In this document: piece after piece, positions 11,985 to 23,143 of the stretch | Numbering within the stretch: the first letter of the stretch is position 1 | Layout of the letters: each line of letters opens with the position of its first letter | Assembly: GCA_946894095.1 (NCBI GenBank) | Contig: OX335654.1 | Span: 18,237,687 to 18,301,686, forward strand | Length of the DNA stretch: 64,000 nucleotides | Origin: Incurvaria masculella | Taxonomy: Eukaryota; Arthropoda; Insecta; Lepidoptera; Incurvariidae | Reading direction: 5' to 3' | The notes under the pieces: generated by a model | What the model saw: the letters and a program-made list of their open reading frames with translations, nothing else | Told to the model about the DNA's origin: nothing | The model's database searches: none | Translations under genes and position numbers: made by a program

Positions 11985-12318
11985 AGTCCGAGTTCTCACC
12001 TAAATTGGCGTTTGCAGAACTTCGAAGTTACGTAAAAACGTCAAACTCCATACACACTTTTACTACTTATTCTGTGGTTTCACTGCCAAAGCTTTCAAAA
12101 TCAAACTCTAACTTACGATTTGTATGAAAACGCGGAGCCCGCGTAGGTTGCAACGGCAACGTATTTACAGCGACGACGGTGAGAAAGCTGTCAAATCTAA
12201 CTCGGACTCGCAAATGTTAGTTCGCTCAACGCCCACTGCGCGCGCTCTTCAGTTTCTCCATACATTTGGAAACGTGAGCCGACCGATTTAGGTGACAACT
12301 GGGACTAAGTGCTCTGAA
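11985..12318. repeat. Family V TIR element, full-length copy
   Basis: Left end TTCTCACCTAAATTGGCGTT and right end CGATTTAGGTGACAACTGGG are inverted relative to each other. The interior has GTCAAACTCC and AACTCGGACTCGCAAATG. Other copies: 35983-36312, 41863-42480 (interrupted), 51534-51858, 62708-63028. Non-coding DNA-transposon-like element. Confidence 0.8.
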
Positions 12319-13599
12319 CGCAGTTAGCCGGAAAACCCCTTCGTAAACTAAGTACGCAATGATGAGCTGAAACTACGTGACTGCAACTTCTGATTGTCCG
12401 TTTGTTAAAGGCAAACAAGAGAGAACGAGTGTCGTTGCTCGCGACTTTGCCGTATGAAAAAAATATACATATAATAGTATTGGGACCGGCCGCGCGTCGT
12501 ATGTCAAACAGTCCAAACATCGCCACCGTGCGCGAATTTGCTCCCAAAATGCATTCGCCAAGTTCGTTTCCACCCACACAAACTCTCCAATACGTGGCAT
12601 GTACGTTTAAGTTGGGTTGGTAATTATAGAATAAAAATATTTTAGGGCGCGCTCTCACGCACATCGCAGATCTTTTTTTTATCTGGTGTCAAAGCTTAGC
12701 TACTAGTCCATTCTACTAATGACTATTTGATTTTAGATTAGAGTTAGATTAATTAACAATAAGAGGGTCCTATCTGGGACAAATCCTATGAAGACGCTCC
12801 GTGCTACAGAGACAGAAACCTCCAACGATTCTCGTGTTCGAGAGTAGAACCGCTTTCTGCATCTAGAATCGGAGCCCAATATAAATTTTTCAAGATGTTT
12901 GCCAAAATTTTAGGAACAACACACTTACAACCAATATGGTGGTTTCCGTGCACGCCTCAGGGCGGTAACCTTATGGGCTAGGTCTGAATATTTCATAAGC
13001 TTTTTCAGCCTTGTCTAGGACTTTTCATGTTTTATGGTTATTGGCTAAATCTCGTTGGGTTTGGGATTGGCCAATACAATATCAGGCTTATTGCACCTAA
13101 TTATCTTATATGGTTTCTACCCCAAAGCCGAAATCCCTAATTAAACAAAAAAATCTCGAATCGACTTCTTATACTAAATCGACATCCAAGTATAGCCATT
13201 TTAAAAATCACAATAGATTAATAAGTGACTTATTAATCTATGCAAACACTGAGCAACTCACTCGTCAAAATCTGAACCACTTCGATAACGTTATCGAATA
13301 TGGAGCAAACATGCCTTCTGGAAAATTCTTTTATTGAGAATAACATTCACATCTTCGTCTTCTTTACGTTCAAAGTAAACAAAAAATAACAATGAAAAAC
13401 TCGTAAGTTTCAAATGGGTGAGTGAGTGAAGTGAGTGTGCATTAACTGCTCAAAATAAGTCATGTGATTTTTCATCTTTAGAATCCAAACCAAACCGACG
13501 AATAAAAAAATTGCTTCTCAAAACAAAAAGTTCGGAGAAGTCACTGCGCTCCTTCTTTTACGTGCCAATAACTATAGAGTTCATTTGAGGTTATCCAAC
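12319..13599. other. Intergenic, one shared repeat fragment
   Basis: 12475-12605 (GTCCAAACATCGCC...GCGCGAATTTGCTCCCAAAATG) is found in reverse, diverged form at about 42610-42725, so it is an interspersed repeat of unknown type. The frame at 13110-13337 is low in complexity, and no gene is supported. Confidence 0.4.
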
Positions 13600-13735
13600 G
13601 CAATCTAGCATCTTAATCGAATTTTGAATATTATTGGAAAATTTTTGCTCTGGATCAAATTCGTCGGAAGCAGGATTCGAACCTGCGACCTTTGAATTAT
13701 ACTGCTCTTCTGCTAAGCTATCCAGATGATTTTAT
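13600..13735 (-). repeat. tRNA-type SINE, family T, minus copy
   Basis: On the minus strand it reads GATAGCTTAGCAGAAGAGCA (A-box-like) and then GGTCGCAGGTTCGAATCCTG (B-box and T-arm), followed by CTTCCGACGAA. It lies head to head with the next copy. The acceptor stem does not pair, so it is not a functional tRNA. Confidence 0.65.
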
Positions 13736-13859
13736 TACGGCAGCCAACTAATTTCTATATTATATTCGAATCGGCACATGCTCTACTGCTAGATGGCGCG
13801 GATGTCACTTGTCAATTCTACACTCAGGCATTTTGAATGCAATTATTAAGATATCGACG

Positions 13860-14030
13860 TAATTACATTCAATTCAAAGGTCGCAGGTTCGAATCCTGCT
13901 TCAGACGAGTGTCGAGACCAAACATTTTTTATTTTCAAAATCTGTTTACAATGTTGCAATGTAGATGTCGTTGCATAACATCAAATCAATGTGATAACGG
14001 CATTTTCGCATTCATTACCGTAACATAAAA
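13860..14030 (+). repeat. tRNA-type SINE, family T, plus copy lacking the A-box side
   Basis: It starts in the anticodon-side region (CAATTCAAAGG) and has TCGCAGGTTCGAATCCTGC. The family tail follows (CAGACGAGTGTCGAGACCAA, TTTTCAAAATCTGTTTACAA, TGTAGATGTCGTTGC). The same tail occurs after the copies at 31651 and 52590. Confidence 0.65.
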
Positions 14031-16460
14031 ATATATCACTATTGAAGTTGTTTCATCAAAACAGACAAAATACGTATACTACATGCGACCGAAGAAAAAA
14101 AATATGACACCCTCTCAGCAATAAAGACGACGAAAGATTAAAGTCTTTCAAAATATTTTACTGCGATAAACTAAACACTGAAACGTCGATGAAACGGCGA
14201 ATCACGACGTGTGTTTCGTTGGCACTAACGATTTTCTTTGTTCTTGGATTTTAAAAGAAAAAAATATCCATCATATTATTCATCACGATTAACTTCTAAG
14301 ATTTTTTCCGGAGAAAGTCAAAACTAATTTCCACTTACATATAGTAAGCCCCGTTAAAACTTGCAGGTGAAACTTAAGGTGGCCCAACCCGGCGGGACTA
14401 ACTCATTCGCGGGCACGGTACGAAACCGTCCTGTTGCGCTCTGGGACCTTCTCTGTTTCAAAGAAAAAGACACGCTCCATGATGAGTGAGATGCAACATG
14501 TCCACAAAAAAGACAATGTGCATAGTGTATGATTTGGTAAGATTTACGAAAATTTTACTTACAAAACGACTTAGCTGAAAGTAAACCACGACAACTGCAG
14601 TCAAAAATCTAACAAAAACCAAATAGATTATAAATCTTCATTGAATAAGCTGTTCTTACTTTAACATTACGTAATCCACCTCCAAAGTTATTGTATAAAA
14701 CGCGCTAAAAATTCGAAATTTCGGACCTTATAACTTAGAAACCAAACACAATTTTACAATGCCAACGGTCATCAGACATCTAGTTCGATCAAATAAAGCT
14801 ATTTTGAGCAAAATTTGAGATCTCTGACATTTTCTTTCCCCGTTTGTATGGGGATGACAGTCTTCAGAAACAAATTGACACCATAAACATTATTGCGTTT
14901 ATGTTTCCGATCATGGAAGGCTGAGCTATCCGCTGGATGTAGAATCCATGCCACGATCTTTTGTTCCAAGCACAGCTGCTTAAACTGTAGTGAACTGGAA
15001 TCACAAATTATGAGTGCCATACCACCGTACAACTTCAAAAGGTTAGGAGGTTAGCCATATAGATTTTTTATTTGTTCTATCCTTGTTTACATAAAACATT
15101 AAATAAATTTGACCGATTTGAATGATTTAGTTGTTTAATTCAAAATTACTTTATGGTGGTCCCATATGAAAACAGCAATGATAGTGCCATAGACCCCCAT
15201 GGTGTACCGTTCAAGAACCCGAAATAATGGGATCTGAAATGCAGTTATAGCACATGTACCAGGTTAATATTGAAATTTTAGAGATTTAGTGCTTATACAG
15301 ACACAGACTATCAGTCTGTATAAGACAGCTTACACAGATTGATAGTAAGATATACAAAATCAACTTCACGACTCTGGTGCTTGGCTGGCTCCCCCACAGA
15401 ATTTCCGGAATATCAGAATTGATTAATTCATCATCATTGGAAATCCATCAAAATTGGTTTATCGATTTAGTTCAGAGTTACTTTCGCGTTTGTAATATTA
15501 GTATGGAGTATAGAAGTGGATTTGCACGGACTGAATCTCTAACCCATTATCGTCGAGACTTGAGATTTTCACTAAGTCACGTCAAAAAATTATAGATCTG
15601 CGGATTCGATCAACTCATTAAAGAAGAATTCTCAAAGAACCTTTACTTAGAACTGCCTACTTACATCTAAATAACACTGCCAAACATATTTTTGATAGAA
15701 CAGTTTAAGGCAAAGAACAAGAACCAAAGAAACAGCAACCCTCAGTGCAAATAGATTTAGAAATAGAAATTACTTAACTTACTTAACCGAAACTCATCCG
15801 TATAGTGGCCGTGTATTAGTGATAATAATTACAATGACGGTAGCGGCGGCTGGTTTTTGAACTAAAGCAGGATTCGAACCTACCACAGACGAATTACTTT
15901 AGTAAAAATAATAAAAACGATATTATTAAAAACCATTTACTTGGAAACGAATATTTTGATTCATTGAAGAATTCCGACTAAACCACACTCAAAGCCGGAT
16001 TATCACAATTGATGTATACGACGAAGGGAGACGAAAAGAGCTTTCCTGGTAGCGTAATCGTAACCGTGTGGTAACGAAATAGTGGTAACAAAATAATGTA
16101 ACAAAGCATACTCGCCTAGAGGGAATTGAACTATAAAACAAACGCATACTTAAGCATTCTAGAACATTTAATCATTTCATTTGTCAGACGAGAAATAAAG
16201 ACGCTAACGAAATTGAAATTTTATTTTGGTTTCTCCAAACATTGTCGGCGGGGAGTTGTTAATCTTGAACCTAAATATAGAAACGCTGACTTTATCTCAA
16301 TGATAAAAAAAGCACCCGAGATTTAAAACGATATTATAAGTGTTCTGTGCGCTCCAGAAACAGGGTTCCCAAAAATTGTTTTTATCGAATTTATCGAAAA
16401 GGATAAGTCGTCTGTTCTCACCTCAATACTGACCATGGATGGCCATTGCTACATCATATA
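14031..16460. other. Long stretch without a supported gene
   Basis: An 11-bp stem hairpin (CTTATACAGAC/GTCTGTATAAG) lies at about 15292-15325. A minus-oriented family T scrap (GCAGGATTCGAACCT) is at 15868-15890. The frames at 14799-15038 (minus) and 15377-15595 (plus) have no recognised domain and no supporting splice context. Confidence 0.4.
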
Positions 16461-16576
16461 CAGGGTCCGTCACTCGAAGTGTTACCATTAAAATGATGTT
16501 ATTTGGTCACTTGCCCAAAGTACGATTTATTAATAATTGTATTAAAATGCCAAAAAAAACATTGAACTTTAAGGAT

Positions 16577-16929
16577 GTTCCGACACATACAATGTTTTTT
16601 TTACACAGAACGCAAAAAGTATTGCACTTTAAGGGACGAATTCGTCAAAAATATTAAATATAGCCATAGTAGTTGCAGCGTAAACATATTCACAATTTCA
16701 GGTTTAATGGTTTCGTTGTAATTGCCGATTAGAAGTTTTACACCGTTAGATGGCGCTGTGAAATAAAAATCGTATATAAATTAATTGTAACAAAACCAAT
16801 AACCCTGAAATTGTGAAATTGTTTTCGCTGCAAGTAATATGACTATATTAAACTTTTATTATTAATTCGTGGCTTAAAGTGCAATACTTTTTGCGTTATG
16901 TATGCAAACAACTTTATATGGGTCGGAAC
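16577..16929. repeat. Foldback element inside the mariner remnant
   Basis: Imperfect arms of about 130-170 bp: GTTCCGACACATAC ... AACGCAAAAAGTATTGCACT at the left pairs with AGTGCAATACTTTTTGCGTT ... GGGTCGGAAC at the right. The inner arms also pair (TTGCAGCG.AAACA..TTCACAATTTCAGG). Its presence between the mariner left end and the transposase remnant implies later insertion. Confidence 0.7.
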
Positions 16930-17320
16930 AGCCTTAAGACAATCATTATTATTTTTCGATATAGCCCCCTTTGGGACGGATGATGGCACCAAGTCTTCCG
17001 GTAAAGGCATTGGTAAAGGCTTTGCAGGCTGCACTAAGATGGGTTTGCGGTATTCTGTTCCATTCCCGACGGAGCGCTGCCTTCAGCGTATCCACACTTT
17101 CATATCTTTTGGTTGACACGGCGGCAGCCTCCAAAATGAACCATACCGAGAAGTCCATTGGATTCAAGTCTGTTCTGAAGAAATGAACCACGTGGGTACT
17201 GCAAAAAAAATGTGCCAGGCGATCTTTGTGGGACAGTGTTGAGTCTTGTTGGTACGTCCAGCCGTTCGTACCGAATTGCTTACGTGCGCATGGTGCGAGC
17301 GCATCATTTCACACCTATTT

Positions 17321-17853
17321 AACCGACTTCAAAAAAGGAGAAGGTTATCAATTCGTCTATATGTTTTTTTTTTTTTTTTTTTATGTTTGTCACCTCATAA
17401 CTTTCGCCTGGATGAACCGATTTTGATGATTGTTTTTTTATATGAAAGCTGGTGCTTCTTATGCGGTATCATTTTAATTTGGTCTAGTTCTGAGTGATAA
17501 CCATGAGAAAATTATATAAGTCTTAAATTTGTTTTAAGTATGTGCGCGACAAATGGACGAATAACTCAATATAACGCCAACCGATTTCGATGATAATTTT
17601 TTTATTGGAAAGGACGTGTTCAAATTAGTTACTGTCCACTAAAATAAAAAAATAACAAAAAAAATAACCGACTTCAAAGAAAAAGCACTAAAAAGTTAAG
17701 GATTAATTAGGTTCTCTTGACTGGCGCAGCGCGTGCCCGGCTGACGCCGACTCAAAAAATTACATTAATCGTAATTTTAAAAATGGCAATTATTTCTTTA
17801 CTTTTTAGTGCTTTTTCTTTGAAGTCGGTTATTTTTTTTGTATTTTGTTTTCT
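17321..17853. repeat. Repeat bounded by AACCGACTTCAAA inverted ends, nested
   Basis: Begins AACCGACTTCAAAAAAGGAG and ends ...TTTGAAGTCGGTT plus a T-rich tail. A second internal AACCGACTTCAAAGAAAAAG lies near 17669 and pairs with CTTTTTCTTTGAAGTCGGTT near 17812. A partial relative is at 40500-40705 (CGCCAACCGATT, TTGGAAAGGACGT). It disrupts the mariner transposase remnant. Confidence 0.65.
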
Positions 17854-17925
17854 GGTACACTTGCTGGTTAAATTTGACGCCCTTCTCGACAAACACGAGT
17901 GAAGAGCGACCATTTGCATGGCAAC

Positions 17926-18215
17926 TAAATCCTTCGGGAATGTGGTGTAATTGAGCTAATATTATACCGGTAGTTGTGTGGTATTATCCATCCATGTCAG
18001 ATTGTTAAAAAAAATGATATGGCATCGCATTGAGGAACATGCCAATGATTCCCCTTTTTCATGAGCCCGATTCGTAGAACTGGGTGGAAAACCCAGACAA
18101 ATTCATCATTGGCGCTTCGACCCTTCATTCAATGTGACGTTAACGACCCGGGTGTCCTCAACCCTAGCACCTAGTCGGCAGACCTACAGTTTTATATTCG
18201 TTCCACGCATTCTTA
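17926..18215. repeat. SINE family S scraps
   Basis: 17926-18018 is a plus-oriented 3' end (TCCTTCGGGAATGTGGTGTA, then TATCCATCCATGTCAG and an A-run). About 18020-18210 contains diverged minus-oriented body phrases (AACCCTAGCACCTAG, CCTACAGTTTTA). Two copies, both partial. Confidence 0.55.
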
Positions 18216-18758
18216 ATGAGGCTGATAACTATGTCATTCGTCCCCAAGTCCCCAATAAATTTGGTTTTCATGTTTGACACAATGATTTCGACGACATAGT
18301 AAAGATATTCTTATGTTTCAGAATTTCTTTGAAATATTTCTGGAGATCTGCGAATTGGCACCGAGAATTGGTCGTTTTATCCATTGTTCTCTCTTGGCCC
18401 GTAGGGAAATATGAAGTTATGAGAAAAATGACTCAATTTTATGTCTAAGAATGCCTTGTCGAAGCATTCTAAGTTACCGACTATCACACATTTATATTTT
18501 GCGGAAGTATAAAACAGATTTTCAAAATAAGCACATTGAGTACCTAAATTTAGTAGAATTTAAAAAAAAAAATCACAATATGAATTCTTGCCAATCTTTG
18601 TTTCAATGTTTGTAAAATAGGTACTTCTAATTCTTCCGTTGATGGACCACTTTTATGTCAATCTACCGATTACATTCGTTTTAATAATAGGATAATCCTT
18701 CGTGAACCTAATCAATTTGTTTGAAATGATAACTTTATTTTTATTTTTAACACATCAA
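18216..18758. other. Intergenic, nothing recognised
   Basis: AT-rich, no supported frame and no obvious repeat ends. Confidence 0.35.
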
Positions 18759-18958
18759 TCCAAGGAATGTGACATATATGTACGTATAATCGACCGTGAA
18801 GCAAGGACGCATTCATTAAAGAAAGATCCCAGTAAAAAGAGCTCAGAACATGGTTTGGGTCCAGCCTTGCAGGATATTCGTAAAGTAGTTATTTTTACTG
18901 GGCTCTGTGTCCTTGCTTCACGGTTTATTATGCATACATATATGTCACATTCCTTGGA
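18759..18958. repeat. 200-bp foldback element with a tRNA-like core
   Basis: Arms of about 50 bp differ at only a few positions (TCCAAGGAATGTGACATATA ... CCGTGAAGCAAGGAC, and its inverse at the right). The core contains GGTTTGGGTCCAGCCTTGCA, resembling a tRNA T-arm and B-box. A related, disrupted copy is at 50574-51185. Confidence 0.75.
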
Positions 18959-18978
18959 GTAAGCGACGTACCTGCTTT

Positions 18979-19386
18979 GAGCGGCTCGTAGCTCAGTGGT
19001 GCGGGGACTGGCCTAGCGTACCAGAGGCCCGGGTTCAATACCAACTTGCACCACTGTCTTTCTCTTTCAGAGTTCGATAAGTGCATTTCGTCACGAATGC
19101 GAGCTGCTCCATGGTTCGGAATCCATGTAAAACTGAAGGTCCCCTTCCCCTACTACGTGGTAGGGTTTAAGCCCGCCCGGGTTGGTACCATCGCATTGGA
19201 TGAAAAGATGGTCGAAGCAGCAATGAAAAATTGTCCGTGTTTTCCATCCAGTTCAATGTAGCCGTGCTCATAAAGGGAAGGTCCTGGCATGGCACCTAAT
19301 TCCTTCGGGAATGTGGTGTATTGGGCTAATATCATAACGGTAGTTGTGTGGTATTAGCCATCCATGTCAGGTCGCATAAAAAAAAA
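18979..19386 (+). repeat. SINE family S, full-length tRNA-headed copy
   Basis: The best reference copy in the window. The head reads GGCTCGTAGCTCAGTGGTGC (A-box) and CCCGGGTTCAATACC (B-box), a type 2 Pol III promoter. The body follows (TTCTCTTTCAGAGTTCGATA, GGTTGGTACCATCGCATTGG, TTTTCCATCCAGTTCAATG), then GGTATTAGCCATCCATGTC and an A-tail. The body is shared with the 5S-headed copies at 9017, 20743 and 57382. Confidence 0.85.
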
Positions 19387-19920
19387 GAACGAAAAAGTAT
19401 ATTTACGTAAATCCAAAATAAAAATTCAACTTTGATTAGTCAAAACCCTGTGAACTTTACTAAAATACTCCCGAAACCGCTGTGTGGGTTCCGGCACGTA
19501 AAAATAATACAATTGAGCATTTCTTTCCTGGTTTGTCGTAAAAGCTGTCTCGTCGATCATAGTTCTGAAGTTCGTAGTACATTGGCGGAAATGGCTCGGA
19601 AGGGAAATGGTTCATTCCATTGTTTACCGACCCTATAAGTAAAGGATCTAGAGCATCGGTGGGTTCCCAATTTTGGGAATTTTGACTGTGAATATGTGCA
19701 TTTTCTCGCAGTTTCGCGTTGGGCGAAAGTAGACAGGGGACGGAGGGACAGCGTTGTACAGCTCCGACGAGCATTCTTCATGGCAACGAGAAAAAAATCT
19801 CCTAAGGGTCTCTTCCACCAAGTACTGATTAGCTTAATCTGTACATCAAAGGGCTTTTCTTACCATCTTGCAATCGATATCAATATTAGATAATCAGCAC
19901 TTTATTAATATATACCCTTT
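19387..19920. other. Intergenic with a dispersed repeat
   Basis: About 19620-19790 (TTTACCGACCCTATAAGTAA, AGGATCTAGAGCATCGG) recurs diverged at about 61064-61215 (TTTACCGACCCTATAAATAA). On the minus strand a frame (19557-19781) with arginine-rich sequence is open in this copy. The other copy is too diverged to support coding. Class unknown; a retroelement end is possible. Confidence 0.45.
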
Positions 19921-20233
19921 ATATTATGTCTGCCTACAGAACCTAGACGAAAAGTAAATAAATAAATAAGAGAAACAGCTAATCTGGTTGTATGTAGCTG
20001 AACGCCCCCTCTTGTGTCCCGCGCCGCCGTCTCTATGCGGATCGGATGGCGCCGATGTTCCCGATTCCCGATCCTGCACTCCCTGCACCCCATTGCAGCT
20101 CCAGGGGCGCGGCTCGCGCCACCCAATCCGCATAGGACACAATAGGGGGCGTACAGCTACATACAACCAGATTAGCTGTTTCTCTTATTTATTTATTTAC
20201 TTTTCGTCTAGGTTCTGCAGGCAGACATAATAT
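19921..20233. repeat. Near-perfect long inverted repeat
   Basis: 19921-20019 and 20135-20233 are inverted copies of about 99 bp with only three differences by eye. Beyond a short gap the pairing resumes (TATGCGGATCGGATGGCG / inverse). The centre is GC-rich. The ends read ATTATGTCTGCC / GGCAGACATAAT. Because the arms are so alike, the same peptide can be read from both strands, which explains apparently duplicated frames here; they are not genes. Confidence 0.85.
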
Positions 20234-20742
20234 TAATAACAACGATTGTTGTTTTTGTGTTTGTTGTAGAGACAGCACCATAACCAGTAAATACCCTTTA
20301 AGTGTAAATTAAAATAAATCAAAACTTGGTGAAAAGCAAGCTTAGAGTCTTGTCCGTAAAGTGTTCTTAATGGTAAAGTGTATTATAATATGAACGATGC
20401 TCTCTCCGCGATTTTTTTTCTCGTTGCTCCATGGTAAAGACGATAGAACACAAAGAGAGACCTTACATCCCTTGTTTGTATATTCACCTTCCTCGTTCCT
20501 CCACGGAATTTGCTGTTGTACTCAAAGGGGCCAACATACTTTACGAAAGTATAAGGCACTTCAAAGAAGCTTTCAAGGTTTTCCAGTCACTTCAGTCGTG
20601 TAAAATGAAAATTTAACTAGAATATGGTTATGAAGAGACCCTATAGACATAATGTCTTTAACAAAAATGTCGAATTTAGAATGTTTATGTACTACATAGA
20701 ATAACAACTTTTCAAAATTTTTATTTTTAGAATACTTTAGTC
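20234..20742. other. Intergenic, nothing recognised
   Basis: Short frames at 20397-20616 overlap each other and match no family known to me. Confidence 0.35.
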
Positions 20743-21110
20743 AGCCTCAATGGCCCAGTGGCGCGACACTTCGGCGATCGCTCTCCGAAGTTAAGCAACG
20801 CTGGGTCCGGTCTGGTCTTGGATGGGTGACCATTCGATCGGTGAGAGAAGCTGGCCGTGGTTCGGATTCCAAGTTAAGCTGTAGGTAACCCCTTCCTTGC
20901 TTACTAGGTGAACTGAACTGAACTAGGTTGGATGAACGATGGTCGAAGCGGCAATGCAAATTGTCTGTGTTTTCCGTCCAGTTCAATGTAGCCGTGCAAT
21001 ATAAGGAAGGTCCTGGCATGGCACCTAGTTCCCATGTGGTGTGTTGGGCTAATACCATGACAGAAAGTGTGGTATTAGCCATCCATGTCCAGTCACATAA
21101 AAAACAAAAC
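20743..21110 (+). repeat. SINE family S with 5S-derived head, copy 2
   Basis: Begins GCCTCAATGGCCCAGTGGCG. It carries CCGAAGTTAAGCAACGCTGG and GTCTTGGATGGGTGACCATT, then the shared S body and GGTATTAGCCATCCATGTCC with an A-rich tail. A small internal rearrangement (GTGAACTGAACTGAACT, about 20908) replaces the usual GGTGGTAGGG segment. Confidence 0.85.
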
Positions 21111-22533
21111 TTTAAAAGAGTCAAGATACAGCGCGCTGCGCGCGCATGCTAGGTCTATGCAAGATACGGTCAAGTTCGTACGATGGCAATGTCAAATTTA
21201 GAAATGACACTGAAACTAAAAACGTTTTGTATAACTACGCGTTTATTTATTGTGAAACCTAGCAACTTGTAGGTTATTTCCTGACAAGCGTGTCTACTCC
21301 ACGTTATTTGCATTTGATTTGCTACTATGGAGTAAAATACCTAGATCTTGCATGTACGTATGTATCTACAATGTTTGTATTGTAGATCGTGGATCGGTGA
21401 TGTTTTGAAAAGTACAAGTCGCCATTGCTAGGTTCAATGGTTTAAAGACATGTTTAATTTAACTTCAAATATTCAATTGTTACAAGCATAGGTTTAGTAT
21501 GGCTCGAGGTGAATAAATCCTGGGAGTGGAGGAGTTCAACAGCAATTCGCTTAAGAGAAAAAGAGACGACGAGAGATGCAGCGATGAGATACTTTTTTTT
21601 CTAAATCTGTTATTTTTTTGTTAAAGTTGGCTAATCGTTTAATTCAATCACAAGAGCTATTCATGTTCTATGACTCATTCTTGTCTTAATTATGACTTTC
21701 TTTACGAATTGTCGCAAGACAAAGCATGACAATCCAGTTGAACACACAGTTTTCGTTTAATAAAACGTGACCCACTGATTATTTTCTGTCCAATTCAAAG
21801 TAAAAGTTGAAACGTGACTTCCTATCATTATTTTACAGAAACATAGCGATTTAAAGACTGTTTAAATCAATATTAAACCTTCTAGTCTATTTTGTATACA
21901 TTAATTTAATAACCCTTTCAATCCTTTTCCAAGTCCTGACTTATTCTAAGTTTACTGTTAATACCCAAACTCCGATTTCTTTGAAATCGTATTTTTTTTC
22001 GTAATCTAAGCTTATTTGTTGGTTGTTATACATTGGTTGAAAATGGATGGTGATCGATGAACCCGTTTTGTTCGTAGATATTTTACTCATTTTATTATTA
22101 ATAGAAAAACGTTAAGATCGACAAACTCGTCTTTGGCAATGATGTGGAAGAATGTACAAAACATTTGTCGAAGATACAATTCGTAAAAATCGAGATCATT
22201 CGTAAGCTGCTTTAGCGGTTGAATGAGTTGCTTCATTGAGCGCTATTTTCTAAGTAAATATATCCGTTAAAATGAAAAAAAAAAACGGAATTAATAGTAG
22301 CTTCCAGAAGTATGACTGGGGGCCGGGGCTGGCACCCAGCCAAGAGCTCAATTTTCTCCGTTGCAGACGACAGGGAACTTCCAGTCAAGCGTAACGGAGT
22401 ATTTTATCTCGTGAATTTCAGCGGCACCTGTTGATCCCACGACATTGTTGAATCGGTTTCAGCTTCAGTATGTTTGTTTCCTCCAATAGATCATTAGATA
22501 TGTATCTGATTCGTCCACGACTTCATACTTGTG
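21111..22533. other. Intergenic, nothing recognised
   Basis: No gene supported. A small GCGCGCTGCGCGCGC palindrome-like run is near 21131. The rest is AT-rich. Confidence 0.4.
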
Positions 22534-22822
22534 AGGGTTCCGTACCTAAAGGGTGCCAACGGAACCCTATTACTAAGCCTCCGCTGTCCGCCCGTCCGTC
22601 CGTCCGCCCGTCCGTCCCTCCGTCTGTCACAGGGCTGTATCTCATTAACCGTAATAGGTACGCAGCTGAAATTTTCACAAGGTGTGTATTTATTATCCGC
22701 TATAACAACAAATAGGTAAAATTAAAAAATATATATCCAAATAACGTGATTTTTTGTGTTAAATCTTGCACAATGATACGAAAACCTTCGTGTGCGAGTC
22801 CGACTCGCACTTGGCCGGTTAT
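22534..22822 (+). repeat. Family G element, copy 3 (both ends present)
   Basis: AGGGTTCCGTACCTAAAGGG...CGGAACCCT hairpin at the left, CCGTCCGTCCG run, TGTATCTCATTAACCG, CAGCTGAAATTTTCACAA, and CGAGTCCGACTCGCACTTGG at the right. Confidence 0.8.
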
Positions 22823-22831
22823 TTCAATAAC

Positions 22832-23143
22832 TGGACATGAATGGCTAAAAATGAAATGATTTGAACATAACACATCTCATTCACGATAAGGTGCCTTGAC
22901 AGGACCTTCCCTTTAACAGGGCCAAATTGTCATTGCCGTTCCGACCATCTTATCATCCAATGGGATAGTGCCAACCCGGGCAGTCCTACCAGCTACTAGG
23001 GAAAGAGGATCTACAGTTTTACACGGACCCCGAACCAAGGAACGCCTGGCATTCGTGACGAAATCCACTTATCCAACTCAGAAAGTAGTGCATGAACGGG
23101 CAGGGGATTGAACCCTTGACCGCTTGCATGCAAGCCTAGTCGG
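22832..23143 (-). repeat. SINE family S, tRNA-headed, diverged
   Basis: Minus copy from GGACATGAATGGCTAA to GGGATTGAACCCTTGACC (reverse of the B-box region). Body phrases such as CCATCTTATCATCCAATGGG are preserved. Confidence 0.7.

Larger units (their letters stand above)
16461..17936 (-). mobile_element. Mariner-type transposon remnant with two nested insertions
   Basis: The left end (TA followed by CAGGGTCCGTCACTCGAAG) matches the element at 1360. Minus-strand translation of about 16949-17160 gives DLNPMDFSVWFILEAAA, then RYESVDTLKAALRREWNRIP, the transposase C-terminal region with the DLNPxDF motif. The N-terminal part should continue at higher coordinates. It is split there by an unrelated repeat (17321-17853), after which mariner sequence resumes (ACACTTGCTGGTTAAATTTG, compare 1615). 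A foldback element occupies 16577-16929. The right terminal repeat was not found, so the element is truncated as well as interrupted. Confidence 0.7.

Noticed and set aside
11711..12127. 138-codon ORF as a real gene
   Set aside because: Its second half is family V repeat sequence, so the frame is a chance fusion.
19924..20230. Two similar proteins on opposite strands
   Set aside because: They are the two arms of one inverted repeat read from each strand.
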